The translations under genes were made by a program, and so were the position numbers. The notes under the pieces are model-generated. The model searched no databases. It was not told the DNA's origin and saw nothing but the letters and a program-made list of their open reading frames with translations. This document shows positions 17,041-27,288 of a stretch of 64,000 bases of DNA, piece after piece. This stretch comes from Metallumcola ferriviriculae (lineage in GTDB: Bacteria > Bacillota > JADQBR01): the NCBI RefSeq assembly GCF_035573695.1, contig NZ_CP121694.1, forward strand, positions 3,480,001-3,544,000, given 5' to 3'. Positions within the stretch are counted from its first letter, which is position 1, and every line of letters starts with the position of its first letter.

Positions 17041-18275
17041 TTGTACAAACTTTTTATCGGTATTGACGTTAGTTCTGAAGATTTAAAAGTGTGTATTATG
17101 AACCAGGATGGCGATGTCTTGAAGTCTTTCACTGTTAACAATAACCTTCCTGGCGCAAAATTTCTGCGTGACCAGATTGTTAGCTTTTCGGACAAGTATT
17201 CTTCCCAGGAAATTCAAATCGGCATGGAATCTACTTCCGTCTACAGCTGGCATCCTGCTATGTTTCTTAATGAGGATAAGGAACTTCGTAAACGCCAGGC
17301 TAAGGTCTACACTATTAATGCTAGGCTTATCAAAAGGTTTAAAGATGCTTATGTCGACCTTGATAAGACTGATGATATTGATGCCTGGATTATTGCTGAC
17401 CGCTTGCGCTTCGGCCGGCTCCCTCTGTCCATGATTATGCAGGAACAGTATGTTGCCCTACAAAGACTAACAAGGTCACGCTATCACTTGGTCAAAAGTC
17501 TGACTCGTGAAAAACAGCATTTCTTACAGCACTTATTCTTTAAATGCAATGCTTTTAGGTCTGAGGTTGAATCCTCTGTATTTGGTAACGCCATGATGGA
17601 TCTCTTCCTTGAAAAATATAGCCTTGATGAAATTGCTGCTATGGATATTGCTGTACTTGCTGATTTTCTCAAAGAAAAAAGTAAAAATCGCTTTAAGGAC
17701 CCCGAAGGGGTTGCCAAATGCATACAGAAAGCTGTGCTAATTCCTCTTACAGGCTTTCTAAGTGCGTTGAAGACTCAATCGATATTCTCATGGCAACATC
17801 CATTGAGACTATTCACAGTATCAAATCGCAAATCAAACAGCTTGATAAAGCGATTGAACGGCTTTTGGCCGGTATTCCTAATACCTTAAAGTCCATTCCC
17901 GGTATTGGCCCTGTTTACTGTGCCGGTATCCTGGCTGAAATCGGTGATATTCACCGGTTTAAGGACCAAGCATCTTTAGCTAAATATGCCGGCCTTACGT
18001 GGAGCAAGCACCAGTCGGGAAAGTTTAAGGCTGATGAAACTAACATGATACGCTCTGGTAATCGTTATCTCCGTTTTTACCTGGTTGAGGCTGCCAACTC
18101 GGTTAAAAACTATGAACCGGAGTTTCGCGATTACTACTACAAAAAGTATCATGAGGTGCCTAAGCACCGGCATAAAAGAGCCCTCGTCTTAACCGCAAGA
18201 AAACTTGTGCGTCTGGTCGATGCGCTGCTACGTAACGACCAAATCTACTCGCCTCGAAGGAAGGTGAATCGATGA
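17041..18275 (+). pseudogene. IS110-family transposase, frameshifted
   Basis: N-terminal DEDD RuvC-like domain (FIGIDVSSEDLKVCI, GMESTSVYSW, LDKTDDIDAW) in one frame, C-terminal Transposase_20 domain (LKSIPGIGPVYCAGILAEIGDI, YAGLTWSKHQSGKF, RSGNRYLR) in another. The two join near 17733-17737, where CIQKA should continue into NSSYRLSK; removing two bases from GCTGTGCTAA restores the frame. Total length, about 410 codons, matches intact IS110 transposases. Start is TTG at 17041 after GGAGGTG. The break is consistent with decay of the element, though a sequencing error cannot be excluded. Confidence 0.85.
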
Positions 18276-18459
18276 GGTAAACACCTCCTCAATATCCTTC
18301 GGTAATATCCAGTTTCTGTAATTTTAACTGGGCTTCTTAAATGATGTCTTTTTTGAGAAATAGTAGCTAATTTATTTCCAATTTTCTTTTTTAGGTACTT
18401 GACATATTACCGCAGGACTTTACCGCACACAATCTAATCTTAACATTTAACAAAGGCCA

Positions 18460-18834
18460 TCAATTGCCCACAGCTAATACCATGGCCACCGCATGGGATT
18501 TGGAATGAGAAAGAGATATCTGCCATCTCACTAAACCCATGGAATGGGCTATTTCTTCTGCCTTTTCGTGTAATTTCAGCTCCGGTTTGCCGCTGGGATG
18601 GCTAATCACTTCTATATCCTTTAACTTACAGGCACCCAAACCGAGCCCCATAGCCTTAAGTACCGCTTCTTTAGCGGCAAACCGGGCCGCCAAAGATGGG
18701 GCGGGAAATTTCTTTGTAAAACAATAAGACAGCTCTTCAGTGGTAAAAATACGCTTGGTGAATTTGCCCGACCATTTATCCACCAAAACCGCTATTCGTT
18801 TTATCTCAATTATATCCACGCCTATAGTCTCCAT
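18460..18834 (-). CDS. acpS: holo-[acyl-carrier-protein] synthase
   Basis: A 124-residue 4'-phosphopantetheinyl transferase. The metal-binding Asp is in IGVDIIEIKR and the Glu in RFAAKEAVLKAMG; SLSHSKSHAVAMV closes the protein as usual. The ATG at 18834 follows a GAGGTGAG site; the longer open frame to 18900 lacks support. Synteny with nnr and alr is typical, but here it is split from nnr by the IS110-type element, so those genes need a separate promoter. Confidence 0.95.
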   Translation of the reverse strand: METIGVDIIEIKRIAVLVDKWSGKFTKRIFTTEELSYCFTKKFPAPSLAARFAAKEAVLKAMGLGLGACKLKDIEVISHPSGKPELKLHEKAEEIAHSMGLVRWQISLSHSKSHAVAMVLAVGN

Positions 18835-19250
18835 AGATCTCACCTCGCGCCTGACCTTTAATATCCTTTCTTCAAAAAGAGTGGAATGTCCTTGTCCCAT
18901 CAGTTTTTAACAGGAATATATCTGCCGAAAGGCCGTTAAAAACCGTTAAAAGGTTTTCAGCAGAAATCAACGGTCAATAAACCCGTTGGGGATTATTTCC
19001 AGAACATTCTACCATATAAGGTGGCTATCTTTACGTTTAAGCTGACGTTTTTCCCGTTCACCGATTTTTGCTTTTCGACATCCTTTTGTCATCCTATAAT
19101 AAGAGCAACATTACATTTGTTACTACTGGGTTATGCTTTCAGCGTTCCCAAATGTGCGTTGCGACAAACCCTAAGAATTTAACTGTCAAGTTTGTTTTCT
19201 GAATATTCCGTTTTTTAATACATTATAATACATTATTTGGAGGAATCCTT
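18835..19250. other. divergent intergenic region between acpS and an exonuclease gene
   Basis: About 415 bp without a supported gene. It should carry divergent promoters; a TATAAT at 19224-19229 precedes the exonuclease gene but no well-spaced -35 box is clear. A small hairpin-like run of GCCGTTAAAAACCGTTAAAAGG lies near 18931-18953. Confidence 0.4.
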
Positions 19251-19982
19251 ATGAATGCATTGACTATGTTTGTCAAGTCTCTGGACGCAGCGACAGGATT
19301 TCATCTCAACGCAGAACAGCGCGTCTTAAAAAAATTGACTCAACTTGCCCCGCTGGCAGATGAACAATTGCGACTGCGGGACCAGCGCTTCGTAGTGCTA
19401 GATACTGAAACAACCGGGTTGAGGCCGGGCAAGGGAGACAGAGTAACTTCCTTGGGGGCTGTGGTTGTAGAAAACGGAATGGTTAACGAATCAAAAACCT
19501 TCTATGAGTTAGTTGACCCGGGACGGAACATTCCTGAAGAGATTTCACAGTTGACCGGCATAACCAACGACATGGTGGCGGGTAAACCCAATCTTACCGA
19601 AGTATTAAATCGCTTTTTACCTTGGGCGGGAAAAAGCGTCCTCGCGGGGCATGTAATGCAGTTCGACTTAGCGTTTATCAATAGGCATTTATTAACATCG
19701 TGCGGCAGGAAACTGGTGCACACCAGTTTGGATACAAAACAGTTAGCTGAATATGCTTTCCCCGATACCGCTCACTATACTTTAGAAGATATCTGTTCCT
19801 TCTTAGCTATTCCATGTGCACCAAGACACCATGCTCTCAATGATGCATTATCCGCAGCACGACTATTGGAAGCAACACTGTCAGTACTTGACCAACAGGG
19901 GGTAAATTCCCTTATTGAGTTAAAGCGCTTTATGCGCTGTCGGCGGATGCTGGCACCAGTGGTATCACCGATGGAATGCTGA
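19251..19982 (+). CDS. DnaQ-like DEDDh 3'-5' exonuclease, copy A
   Basis: A 243-residue protein whose exonuclease domain starts near residue 47. Motif Exo I is VVLDTETTGL, Exo II GHVMQFDLAFIN, and Exo III the DEDDh-type RHHALNDALSAARL. It resembles the PolC/DnaQ proofreading domain but stands alone. The ATG follows GGAGGAATCCTT. It heads the sodium-symporter/DUF294/acetyl-CoA synthetase cluster; a similar exonuclease next to another DUF294 gene lies at 38555-39280. The target (DNA, RNA or nucleotide) is unknown. Confidence 0.88.
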   Translation: MNALTMFVKSLDAATGFHLNAEQRVLKKLTQLAPLADEQLRLRDQRFVVLDTETTGLRPGKGDRVTSLGAVVVENGMVNESKTFYELVDPGRNIPEEISQLTGITNDMVAGKPNLTEVLNRFLPWAGKSVLAGHVMQFDLAFINRHLLTSCGRKLVHTSLDTKQLAEYAFPDTAHYTLEDICSFLAIPCAPRHHALNDALSAARLLEATLSVLDQQGVNSLIELKRFMRCRRMLAPVVSPMEC

Positions 19983-20077
19983 TTTTTTCAATTCTAATCT
20001 ACAAGGAGGTGGATCAAAAAAGTTTCGCTGCTCACTTGTTATGATCTCATAACTATCAGTTTATGGAGGTGTCCTTA

Positions 20078-20380
20078 ATGGTAGAAAAAAAGCTTACTGA
20101 AAAGCAACAAGAATATTGGAAAAAAAATATCGGTTTGATTCGTATTCTTTTGATTATTTGGGCATTGGTTTCCTATGTAGGTGGAATCATCTTGGCCGTA
20201 CCTTTTAGCAGAATCCCATTTTTCGGGGTTAATTTAGCATTCTGGCTGGCTCAACAAGGCTCGATTCTCGTTTTTATCGCTCTTATCGTCATCTACGCCG
20301 TTCGTATGGATAAACTGGATAAAGAGTATGATTTCCATGAGATTAAGATAACTGACCAGAAGAAGGGGGTTTCCGCATGA
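20078..20380 (+). CDS. sodium/substrate symporter small subunit (DUF4212-like)
   Basis: A 100-residue membrane protein with two predicted transmembrane helices (about 22-44 and 55-80). The N-terminal QQEYWKKNIGLIRILLIIWALVSY pattern is the signature of the small subunit that accompanies ActP-like symporters. The ATG at 20078 is preceded by TGGAGGTG; an in-frame ATG at 20063 overlaps that site. Its stop overlaps the large subunit start by four bases (ATGA), so they are co-translated. Confidence 0.9.
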   Translation: MVEKKLTEKQQEYWKKNIGLIRILLIIWALVSYVGGIILAVPFSRIPFFGVNLAFWLAQQGSILVFIALIVIYAVRMDKLDKEYDFHEIKITDQKKGVSA

Positions 20381-22065
20381 GCGTTGAACTTTTAACCTTA
20401 ATCATAATTGCTATTACCTTTGCTTTTTACCTCTACATCGGCTGGTGGGCCCGGGTTCGGGACACCAAGGGTTTTTATGTAGCCGGCGGTGAAATCCCCG
20501 CAGTGGCAAACGGTGCGGCTATTGCCGCTGACTGGATGTCTGGTGCTTCCTTCATCTCTATGGCCGGCCTTATCTCCTTTATGGGTTTTGACGGCACAGT
20601 ATACCTGATGGGTTGGACCGGCGGCTATGTGCTGTTAACACTGCTATTGGCTCCTTACCTCCGGAAATATGGCAAGTACACCGTCCCCGACTTTATCGGT
20701 GACCGTTACTACTCCAATACCACCCGAGCGGTTGCTGCTCTCGCTACCATATTTATTTCGATGACATATGTTGCGGGCCAGATGCGTGGTGTAGGTATCG
20801 TCTTCAGTCGGTTCCTGCAGGTAGATATTACAATCGGCGTTTTCATCGGTATGGGCATCGTCGCCTTCTTCGCCATTCTGGGCGGCATGAAAGGTATTAC
20901 CTGGACTCAGGTGGCTCAGTACTCGGTATTGATTATCGCCTATATGATTACAGCCGGTGCCATTGCCGGCATGTTGACTGGTATTCCAATCCCGCAGGTA
21001 GCCTTGACTTTTTCAGGGTTCGCCCAAAAGCTCACCAACTTGCAGGTGGAGTTGGGATTAATGGAATATATTAAACCTTTCCAATCTATGTCAGCGCTGA
21101 ATGTGTTTGCTGTGACCCTGGCGTTAATGATTGGTACCGCCGGCCTACCCCATGTTATCGTCCGGTTCTACACCGTTAAAACTGTTCGGGCAGCGCGTTG
21201 GTCGGGCGTTTGGGCAATAATCTTTATCGCCCTATTATACACTACCGCCCCGGCACTAGGCGTATTTGCAAAGTATAACTTGATTAACAGCCTTAATAAC
21301 AAAACCGTAGAAGAAGTACAGCAGATTGAATGGGCATCCAAATGGGCTGAAACAGGCCTGTTCCAATTTAACGACAAGAATGGTGACGGTATCCTTAATA
21401 TGACCAATGACGATACTAATGAAATCGTTATTGACCGGGATACCATTGTTCTCTCCACTCCCGAAGTAGCGCAGTTGTCGCCCTTTGTAATCGCGCTGGT
21501 AGCAGCGGGTGGTCTAGCCGCAGCTCTCTCCACTGCGGCAGGTCTCTTAATGGCCATGTCCAGTGCAGCAGCCCATGATATTTATTACCGCATTTTAAGA
21601 CCTGAAGCTACTGAACAGCAGCGCCTGAAAGTAGCCCGTTGGTCCATCCTGGGAGCAGTTTTGATCGCAGGTTGGTTTGGTATTCATCCGCCGGGGTTTG
21701 TGGGAGAGGTGGTGGCCTTCGCCTTCGGCTTAGCTGCAGCGAGTCTCTTCCCCGCCATCTTACTGGGTATCTTTGATAAACGGATGAACCGTCAGGGAGC
21801 AACCTGGGGCATTGGGGTTGGGCTGGCATTCACCTTTATCATGATCCTGTTGATGCGTTCACCACAAATTTTCGGTACCGCCAAACCGATAATTTCTAGT
21901 TTCTTCGGTATTAACGCCCAAGGAGTCGGCTCAGTGGGAGCTATACTTAACTTCGCAATATCCTACTTTGTATCGCGTAACACCGAGGCACCGCCGCAAG
22001 AAATACAAGACTTGGTTGAAGAAATTCGTATCCCCAGAGGTGTTGGCCAGGCACACACTCATTAG
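20377..22065 (+). CDS. sodium:solute symporter, acetate-type large subunit
   Basis: A 562-residue SSS-family transporter with about 13 transmembrane helices. GWWARVRDTKGFYVAGGEIP and AAIAADWMSGASFISMAGLI are typical of cation/acetate symporters (ActP-like). A soluble loop around residue 330 carries an EF-hand-like DKNGDGILN stretch, which I recall also occurs in relatives. Co-encoded with the small subunit and near acetyl-CoA synthetase, it likely imports acetate or another short-chain carboxylate with sodium. A rho-independent terminator follows. Confidence 0.92.
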   Translation: MSVELLTLIIIAITFAFYLYIGWWARVRDTKGFYVAGGEIPAVANGAAIAADWMSGASFISMAGLISFMGFDGTVYLMGWTGGYVLLTLLLAPYLRKYGKYTVPDFIGDRYYSNTTRAVAALATIFISMTYVAGQMRGVGIVFSRFLQVDITIGVFIGMGIVAFFAILGGMKGITWTQVAQYSVLIIAYMITAGAIAGMLTGIPIPQVALTFSGFAQKLTNLQVELGLMEYIKPFQSMSALNVFAVTLALMIGTAGLPHVIVRFYTVKTVRAARWSGVWAIIFIALLYTTAPALGVFAKYNLINSLNNKTVEEVQQIEWASKWAETGLFQFNDKNGDGILNMTNDDTNEIVIDRDTIVLSTPEVAQLSPFVIALVAAGGLAAALSTAAGLLMAMSSAAAHDIYYRILRPEATEQQRLKVARWSILGAVLIAGWFGIHPPGFVGEVVAFAFGLAAASLFPAILLGIFDKRMNRQGATWGIGVGLAFTFIMILLMRSPQIFGTAKPIISSFFGINAQGVGSVGAILNFAISYFVSRNTEAPPQEIQDLVEEIRIPRGVGQAHTH

Positions 22066-22081
22066 TTGGTAAAGTACACAG

Positions 22082-22112
22082 GCCGGGAAGGGGTTCCTCC
22101 TTCCCGGCTTTT
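22082..22112 (+). terminator. terminator after the symporter
   Basis: GCCGGGAAGG (22082-22091) pairs with CCTTCCCGGC (22099-22108) and is followed by TTTTAATT, starting 16 bases after the symporter stop. Confidence 0.8.
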
Positions 22113-22305
22113 AATTACTATCATTCCCATCCTTAAGCCCTTTTGAACAGCAATTTCCTCCTTTGGGAAGAACACAGTAGATTTGCAGGAAAGTTATAGA
22201 CAATAACGAATATTCTTATATTAAGGTTTTTTTGACAGGTAGTATCTCCTTATGCCGATGCAGACATTGTTTTTCACAACTGTAAAATCCTTTGGAGGTG
22301 TAAAA

Positions 22306-22725
22306 ATGATTTGGACAATTGTATTTGCATTAGTGCTGGTGATGCTTTACTGGCTCCATCCGTACCTTAGCGCCTTGGTAATTCGTAAGGCAGTGGGCAT
22401 CGCCCTATTCCTGGAGGTGTTTTACGTTATTGGCTCCCTTCTATCTGAGAGCTGGCCCTTCCCCACCCCTCTCGCCACCATCCAAATTTTAATTGCTGTC
22501 GGTCTAGGCGTGGCCTTGGGTGTAGTTTTTTCACGAGTATGGCCTCTGGCCAAGAAACCAGGTTTTGAGCGCATCGTACGTACCCTTCTTATTTTTATCC
22601 CTTCACTAGGTTTGGGAATAGGATTACAAATGGCCCTTCAGGGAAGACAACCAACCCAAGCTATCTATTTGATCTTTGCCTTGTCTACTTGGCTGGGCTC
22701 CGGGCATTTTATCCGTAAGGATTAG
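22306..22725 (+). CDS. conserved small membrane protein
   Basis: A 139-residue protein with about four hydrophobic helices and few charged loops. It starts at ATG 22306 after TTTGGAGGTG; the longer frame from 22252 lacks a site. I do not recognise a family. Its position between the acetate-type symporter and the DUF294 regulator, on the same strand, suggests an accessory role in transport or membrane signalling, but nothing in the sequence proves it. Confidence 0.7.
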   Translation: MIWTIVFALVLVMLYWLHPYLSALVIRKAVGIALFLEVFYVIGSLLSESWPFPTPLATIQILIAVGLGVALGVVFSRVWPLAKKPGFERIVRTLLIFIPSLGLGIGLQMALQGRQPTQAIYLIFALSTWLGSGHFIRKD

Positions 22726-22849
22726 AAGGAACCGTAATACCTTCGTACCGTTATTCTTTGCGCAGAAAAAACTAACTAAGAGGCCCATCCAGGTACGTTG
22801 CGTAGGTTCAAAAAAGGTCTTTCCCGATTAATAGAAAGGAGGGGTTACT

Positions 22850-24778
22850 TTGTCCGGTGAACACCAGCAGTTGAGCAATAATCAAATACGCAACTTTCTC
22901 CAAACGGTTCATCCTTTCTCCCTGTTACCATTGAAGGCCCTGGAACAACTTGTACCATTAATTATCCAGAAGGTATTCCCTGCCGATAGCTTTGCCTTTC
23001 GGCAAGATGAAGAATCTAAACAAGTGTTATTTATTATAATTACCGGCCTTGCGGAAATACGGGTGCGAAACGAGCAGGGGCACGAAACCGTTCCTGGCTA
23101 CCGAAGGGAGGGGGACTTCTTTGGGGAGACAGTTGTACTTTCGGATAAGACTTATCCGGCATCGGTAAAAGCTATTAATGATTTAGATTGTCTCTTGGTT
23201 TCCCGCGAGGATTTTGAGAAGCTGCTTGAACATAATGCGCTGTTCGCCAGTTTTTTTGGCCAGCTGGTAGTCGACCGCTTCCGCAGCTTATTCCGTGAGG
23301 TTGCCATGGAACCCGGTCCTTTAGTAACGTATGAAAGCCATGCAGCATTGAAACGAGCCAGTGAACTGATGAGTACACCCGTGATTACCTCATCGCCGAC
23401 CCAAAAAACCAATGAAATAGCCAGAATAATGTCCTTAAATCATATCAGTGCCGTAGTATTGACAGGTAGCGATGGTAAAGTCAGCGGTTTAATCACCGAA
23501 AGAGACTTGGTAGAAAAAGTAGTTGCCAAAAGCCGTACACCGGACAACATGCCAGCTAATACAGTGTCCAGCGGTCAACCGGTTTGTGTGCCGGCCGACG
23601 CCTATTATTATCAAGTTCTATTAGCAATGATCAGAGGACATGCCAAACACGCCATAGTAACAGAAGGCGAGAAACCGGTTGGTATAATTACCATCCGTGA
23701 CCTGATTCGTTCGCGTAATACCGGCGTAATCAGTGTTGTGGACCGCTTGGAATCCCAATTAAGCCTAGAGAACTTATCCCGGGCCGCGACAGAAATAGAC
23801 CAGATTCTCATTGGCCTAGTCACGGAAAATGCCCCTATCCCGGAAATACTGGATATCATCACTGAGTTTTACGATCGTATCACCCGACAAGTAATTGAAA
23901 TAGCCATTGAAACAATGGTAGCGGAGTACGGCCCTCCGCCTGCACGTTTTTGTTGGTTGACCATGGGCAGCGGCGGTCGAAGAGAACAATTTATGCGCAC
24001 TGACCAGGATAATGCACTAATCTATCAGCAACTGGAAGACCCAGACCAAAAACAAAATGCGGAAGAATATTTCTCTAAACTGGCCGAATTAGTAGTTGAA
24101 GGCCTTACTATATGCGGTTTCGCCCCCTGCCCCGGAAATGTAATGGCTATAAATCCTTTCTGGCGGGGAAATACTGGTTATTGGAATTCTTTGACTGCCA
24201 AATGGTTACAGGGAACCCAAAGTGAAGATATTCGAATGTTGACTATTTTCCTTGATTTTCGGCCGGTATACGGGCACTACCCCTTGGCCGAAGATTTGCG
24301 CCAGTTTCTAAGTAAAAGCTTTAGCAAGCAGCCGCTAATTTTATCCTTTCTGGCGGAAGATGCGAGCCGTGGACGGCTTCCCGTAGGATTTCTCGGTAAT
24401 CCCGTCGGTGAAAGGACCGGTAAGCATCGGGCAGAAATAAATCTGAAAAAATCGGTATCGGTCTATCTAATCGATTGTATCAGACTGCTGGCATTAAAAG
24501 AAGGAGCAGCCACAACGAATACGCTGGAGCGAATTCAATATCTGCGACAGAAAAAAACACTATCCAAAAACCTGCTTGACCTATTGGAAACTTCGTTCGA
24601 AACCATTATGCTATTTCGTCTGCGGGCCAACTTAGAGCAAATAAAAAATGATGGTAAGCCAGATAATTACCTACAGTTAAAGACCCTGCACGCTCGGGAA
24701 AAGGCACTCCTAAAAGATGCCCTAAAAGCAATTGATAAATTGATGACAATTACCAGGGAAGGAAACCTCATTTTCTAA
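22850..24778 (+). CDS. cNMP-binding/CBS/DUF294 putative nucleotidyltransferase, copy A
   Basis: A 642-residue signalling protein. Order: cyclic-nucleotide-binding-like domain (about 15-130, with GDFFGETVVLS), a CBS pair (about 170-290), a DUF294 nucleotidyltransferase domain related to GlnD (MGSGGRREQF then RTDQDNALIY, supplying the G-S and D-x-D motifs), and a helical DUF294 C-terminal domain. Such proteins sit beside acetate symporters and acetyl-CoA synthetase in many bacteria, so control by adenylate or cyclic nucleotides is plausible. Start is TTG after GAAAGGAGGGG. A paralogue lies at 39293-41194. Confidence 0.9.
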   Translation: MSGEHQQLSNNQIRNFLQTVHPFSLLPLKALEQLVPLIIQKVFPADSFAFRQDEESKQVLFIIITGLAEIRVRNEQGHETVPGYRREGDFFGETVVLSDKTYPASVKAINDLDCLLVSREDFEKLLEHNALFASFFGQLVVDRFRSLFREVAMEPGPLVTYESHAALKRASELMSTPVITSSPTQKTNEIARIMSLNHISAVVLTGSDGKVSGLITERDLVEKVVAKSRTPDNMPANTVSSGQPVCVPADAYYYQVLLAMIRGHAKHAIVTEGEKPVGIITIRDLIRSRNTGVISVVDRLESQLSLENLSRAATEIDQILIGLVTENAPIPEILDIITEFYDRITRQVIEIAIETMVAEYGPPPARFCWLTMGSGGRREQFMRTDQDNALIYQQLEDPDQKQNAEEYFSKLAELVVEGLTICGFAPCPGNVMAINPFWRGNTGYWNSLTAKWLQGTQSEDIRMLTIFLDFRPVYGHYPLAEDLRQFLSKSFSKQPLILSFLAEDASRGRLPVGFLGNPVGERTGKHRAEINLKKSVSVYLIDCIRLLALKEGAATTNTLERIQYLRQKKTLSKNLLDLLETSFETIMLFRLRANLEQIKNDGKPDNYLQLKTLHAREKALLKDALKAIDKLMTITREGNLIF

Positions 24779-24942
24779 ACCTATGAATTACCAGTGAGAT
24801 AGATTAAAAGCCGTCACCTACCATTCACCGGCTATTTTCATTAGTTCAGCCGCCAAAAACGCCTATTCGCAGAATATTCTTTTAATTTATTTAGCTGCAC
24901 TGTTATGATGTTAATAGGAACCTACCATTTAGAGGAGGTGTT

Positions 24943-24978
24943 TTGAGGCCCTTAGCCCTAATCCTCAGCTATTGTTAA
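24943..24978 (+). CDS. candidate 11-residue leader peptide of acs
   Basis: A TTG codon 4-5 bases after AGAGGAGGTG opens an 11-codon frame (MRPLALILSYC) ending at TAA, 46 bases before the acs start. It has one of the strongest ribosome sites in the region and is rich in Leu/Ile codons. It could be a regulatory leader peptide or a duplicated ribosome site with no product. Confidence 0.35.
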   Translation: MRPLALILSYC

Positions 24979-25024
24979 ATAAATCAGAATCTTTAATCCA
25001 TTAAACCTGTTGGAGGTGTTTTTT

Positions 25025-26968
25025 TTGAAGGACAAATCTAAAGCTTTAGAAGCGCTGTTACAAGAAAACCGGGTGTTCGCTCCGCCACAAGATTTTGTGG
25101 CCCAGGCCAATGCCAACGATGCCGCCATCTACGATCAGGCTTCGGCTGACCGCTTAGGATTTTGGGCACGTCAGGCTGAAAGTATTGATTTCTTTGAACC
25201 TTACAACGAGGTCCTTGAATGGGATGCACCGTTTGCTAAATGGTTTGTAAATGGCAAACTCAATGTAGCTTACAATTGTATCGACCGGCATCTAAAAACC
25301 GACCGCCGAAATAAAGCAGCAATAATATGGGAAGGTGAACCGGGTGATACCGTCACTTTAACCTATCAAGACCTTTACCGCGAAGTAAATAAATTTGCCA
25401 ATGTGATGAGGAAACTTGGTGTCAAAAAAGGCGACAGGGTTACTATCTACCTACCTATGATTCCTGAACTGGCCATCGCCATGCTGGCCTGTGCCCGCAT
25501 CGGTGCACCACACAGTATCGTCTTTGGGGGCTTCAGTGCAGATTCTTTAAGAGATCGGATAGATGATGCTCAATCAACACTGCTCATCACCGCAGACGGC
25601 GGCTGGCGGCGGGGCTCTGTAGTGCCGTTGAAGGGAAATGCTGACCAAGCTGTAGAAGGCGATTCCCCGGTAAAAAATGTTGTGGTAGTAGAACGCGTCG
25701 GCTTGGCAAAATCCAACGCCAACATGGTTGAAGGTCGAGATCTTCTTTGGCACGAACTGATGAAGGAGTCTTCTCATATCTGCGAACCGGAATCGATGGA
25801 CTCGGAAGATATGTTGTTTATTCTTTATACGAGCGGCACCACCGGCAAACCCAAGGGGGTAGTTCACACCACCGGCGGTTACCTCGTAGGTACGGCCAGC
25901 ACACACCGCTATATTTTCGATTTGAAGGAAAATGATGTGTACTGGTGTACCGCTGACATTGGCTGGATTACTGGACACAGTTATATAATCTACGGCCCCC
26001 TGGCTAACGGAGCTACTACGGTAATGTACGAGGGCGGTCCTGATTACCCAAACAAAGATCGTTTTTGGGAAATCGTTGAGAAGTATGGAGTAAACATTTT
26101 CTATACAGCTCCCACTGCAATTCGCGCCTTTATGAAATGGGGCACCCAGTGGCCGGAAAGCAGAGACTTATCCTCCTTAAGGTTATTGGGAACTGTAGGC
26201 GAACCCATCAATCCTGAAGCGTGGATGTGGTATCACAAATTTATCGGCGGCGAGCGCTGCCCCATTGTAGATACTTGGTGGCAAACAGAGACCGGGCAAA
26301 TTATGATTTCGCCGCTACCGGGACTGACCAAAACAACTCCCGGAACGGCTACCGTACCCTTCCCAGGCATCGAGGTGGATGTGGTTGATGAACAAGGAAA
26401 CAGTAGTGATGCAGGCTACCTGATAGTAAAATCGCCTTGGCCCGCTATGCTTAGAACGGTTTATGGCGACCCCGAAAGATATAAGAGTACCTACTGGAGC
26501 AGATTTGATGATTATTACTTTACCGGTGACGGTGCCAAGCGCGACGAGCTTGGTAATATATGGGTGATGGGCAGGGTTGACGATGTGCTCAACGTCTCCG
26601 GACACCGCATTGGCACGATGGAAGTAGAAAGCGCATTGGTGGACCATCAAAGTGTAGCTGAAGCCGCCGTTATTGGTAAAACCCATGAACTTAAGGGTCA
26701 GGCAGTAGCAGCCTTTGTTACTCTTAAGGACGGCTTCGAAGGTACCGATGATCTAATGGCGGAATTAAAAGCCCATGTAGCTAAAAAAATTGGGGCTATT
26801 GCCCGCCCGGAAGACATCTTCTTCTCTGCAGAACTACCAAAAACCCGTAGTGGCAAAATCATGCGCCGCCTGCTTCGGGATATTGCCGAAGGCCGAAAGC
26901 TAGGCGATACGACAACCCTGGCTGACCCTTCAGTAGTGCAAAAACTTATGAGCCAAAATGACGAATAA
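25025..26968 (+). CDS. acs: acetyl-CoA synthetase (AMP-forming)
   Basis: A 647-residue ANL-family ligase making acetyl-CoA from acetate, ATP and CoA. Motifs: [20 protein letters not shown] (A3 P-loop), [34 protein letters not shown], and [14 protein letters not shown] with the catalytic Lys that is commonly acetylated for control. Start is TTG at 25025 after TTGGAGGTG. Upstream lie the symporter and DUF294 genes, downstream a LytS/LytTR pair, together suggesting regulated acetate scavenging. An inverted repeat with a GC-rich stem follows. Confidence 0.95.
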   Translation: MKDKSKALEALLQENRVFAPPQDFVAQANANDAAIYDQASADRLGFWARQAESIDFFEPYNEVLEWDAPFAKWFVNGKLNVAYNCIDRHLKTDRRNKAAIIWEGEPGDTVTLTYQDLYREVNKFANVMRKLGVKKGDRVTIYLPMIPELAIAMLACARIGAPHSIVFGGFSADSLRDRIDDAQSTLLITADGGWRRGSVVPLKGNADQAVEGDSPVKNVVVVERVGLAKSNANMVEGRDLLWHELMKESSHICEPESMDSEDMLFILYTSGTTGKPKGVVHTTGGYLVGTASTHRYIFDLKENDVYWCTADIGWITGHSYIIYGPLANGATTVMYEGGPDYPNKDRFWEIVEKYGVNIFYTAPTAIRAFMKWGTQWPESRDLSSLRLLGTVGEPINPEAWMWYHKFIGGERCPIVDTWWQTETGQIMISPLPGLTKTTPGTATVPFPGIEVDVVDEQGNSSDAGYLIVKSPWPAMLRTVYGDPERYKSTYWSRFDDYYFTGDGAKRDELGNIWVMGRVDDVLNVSGHRIGTMEVESALVDHQSVAEAAVIGKTHELKGQAVAAFVTLKDGFEGTDDLMAELKAHVAKKIGAIARPEDIFFSAELPKTRSGKIMRRLLRDIAEGRKLGDTTTLADPSVVQKLMSQNDE

Positions 26969-26988
26969 CTTAAGTAAATACTAAAATG

Positions 26989-27012
26989 CCGGGGTCCTTT
27001 ACGGGACCCCGG
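26989..27012 (+). terminator. hairpin after acs
   Basis: CCGGGGTCC (26989-26997) pairs with GGACCCCGG (27004-27012). The following T-run is weak (GTTAACTT), so termination may be partial. Confidence 0.6.
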
Positions 27013-27288
27013 GTTAACTTAATATCAAAACTTGTCCCTGCCAATAAGCATTTACCAGGTGTGTAGTCTATCCATCAACCCATTTGACACTACCAAACCA
27101 TCTCCTGTACAGGGTTCATGTACTGACCCCTTTCCTTTACCTTATCTGCCGTGAATTTATACAGCTTTACTGCACTATCTGCATAGACTAATCGTAGCAA
27201 CATTTGCCAGACATGGTACTGCAGGAATAACTATTACCATTGTCGAAATATTATTAATATTTATTATTAGAGGGGGCAGGTATACTTG
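27013..27288. other. intergenic region between acs and lytS-like gene
   Basis: No gene or strong hairpin is visible after the acs terminator. It presumably holds the promoter of the two-component pair; I could not identify convincing boxes. Confidence 0.4.

Larger units (their letters stand above)
16770..18300 (+). mobile_element. IS110-family insertion sequence (degenerate; ends approximate)
   Basis: An IS110-type transposase gene with about 250 bp of upstream non-coding DNA. No terminal inverted repeats are evident, as usual for IS110, so the ends are estimates. It lies in the nnr-acpS gap and in the opposite orientation to both genes. The transposase is frameshifted, so the copy is probably inactive. 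Confidence 0.7.

Noticed and set aside
17718-17889. Programmed frameshifting in the IS110 transposase
   Set aside because: No slippery heptamer is seen at the junction and IS110 transposases are normally made from one frame; a decayed copy is simpler.
20003-20080. Leader peptide before the symporter small subunit
   Set aside because: A strong AAGGAGG site near 20006 exists, but only a GTG overlapping the site or a non-standard ATC follows, so there is too little support.
25010-25027. GTG/ATG upstream start for acs
   Set aside because: The upstream in-frame codons overlap the GGAGGTG ribosome site; the TTG at 25025 is correctly placed.
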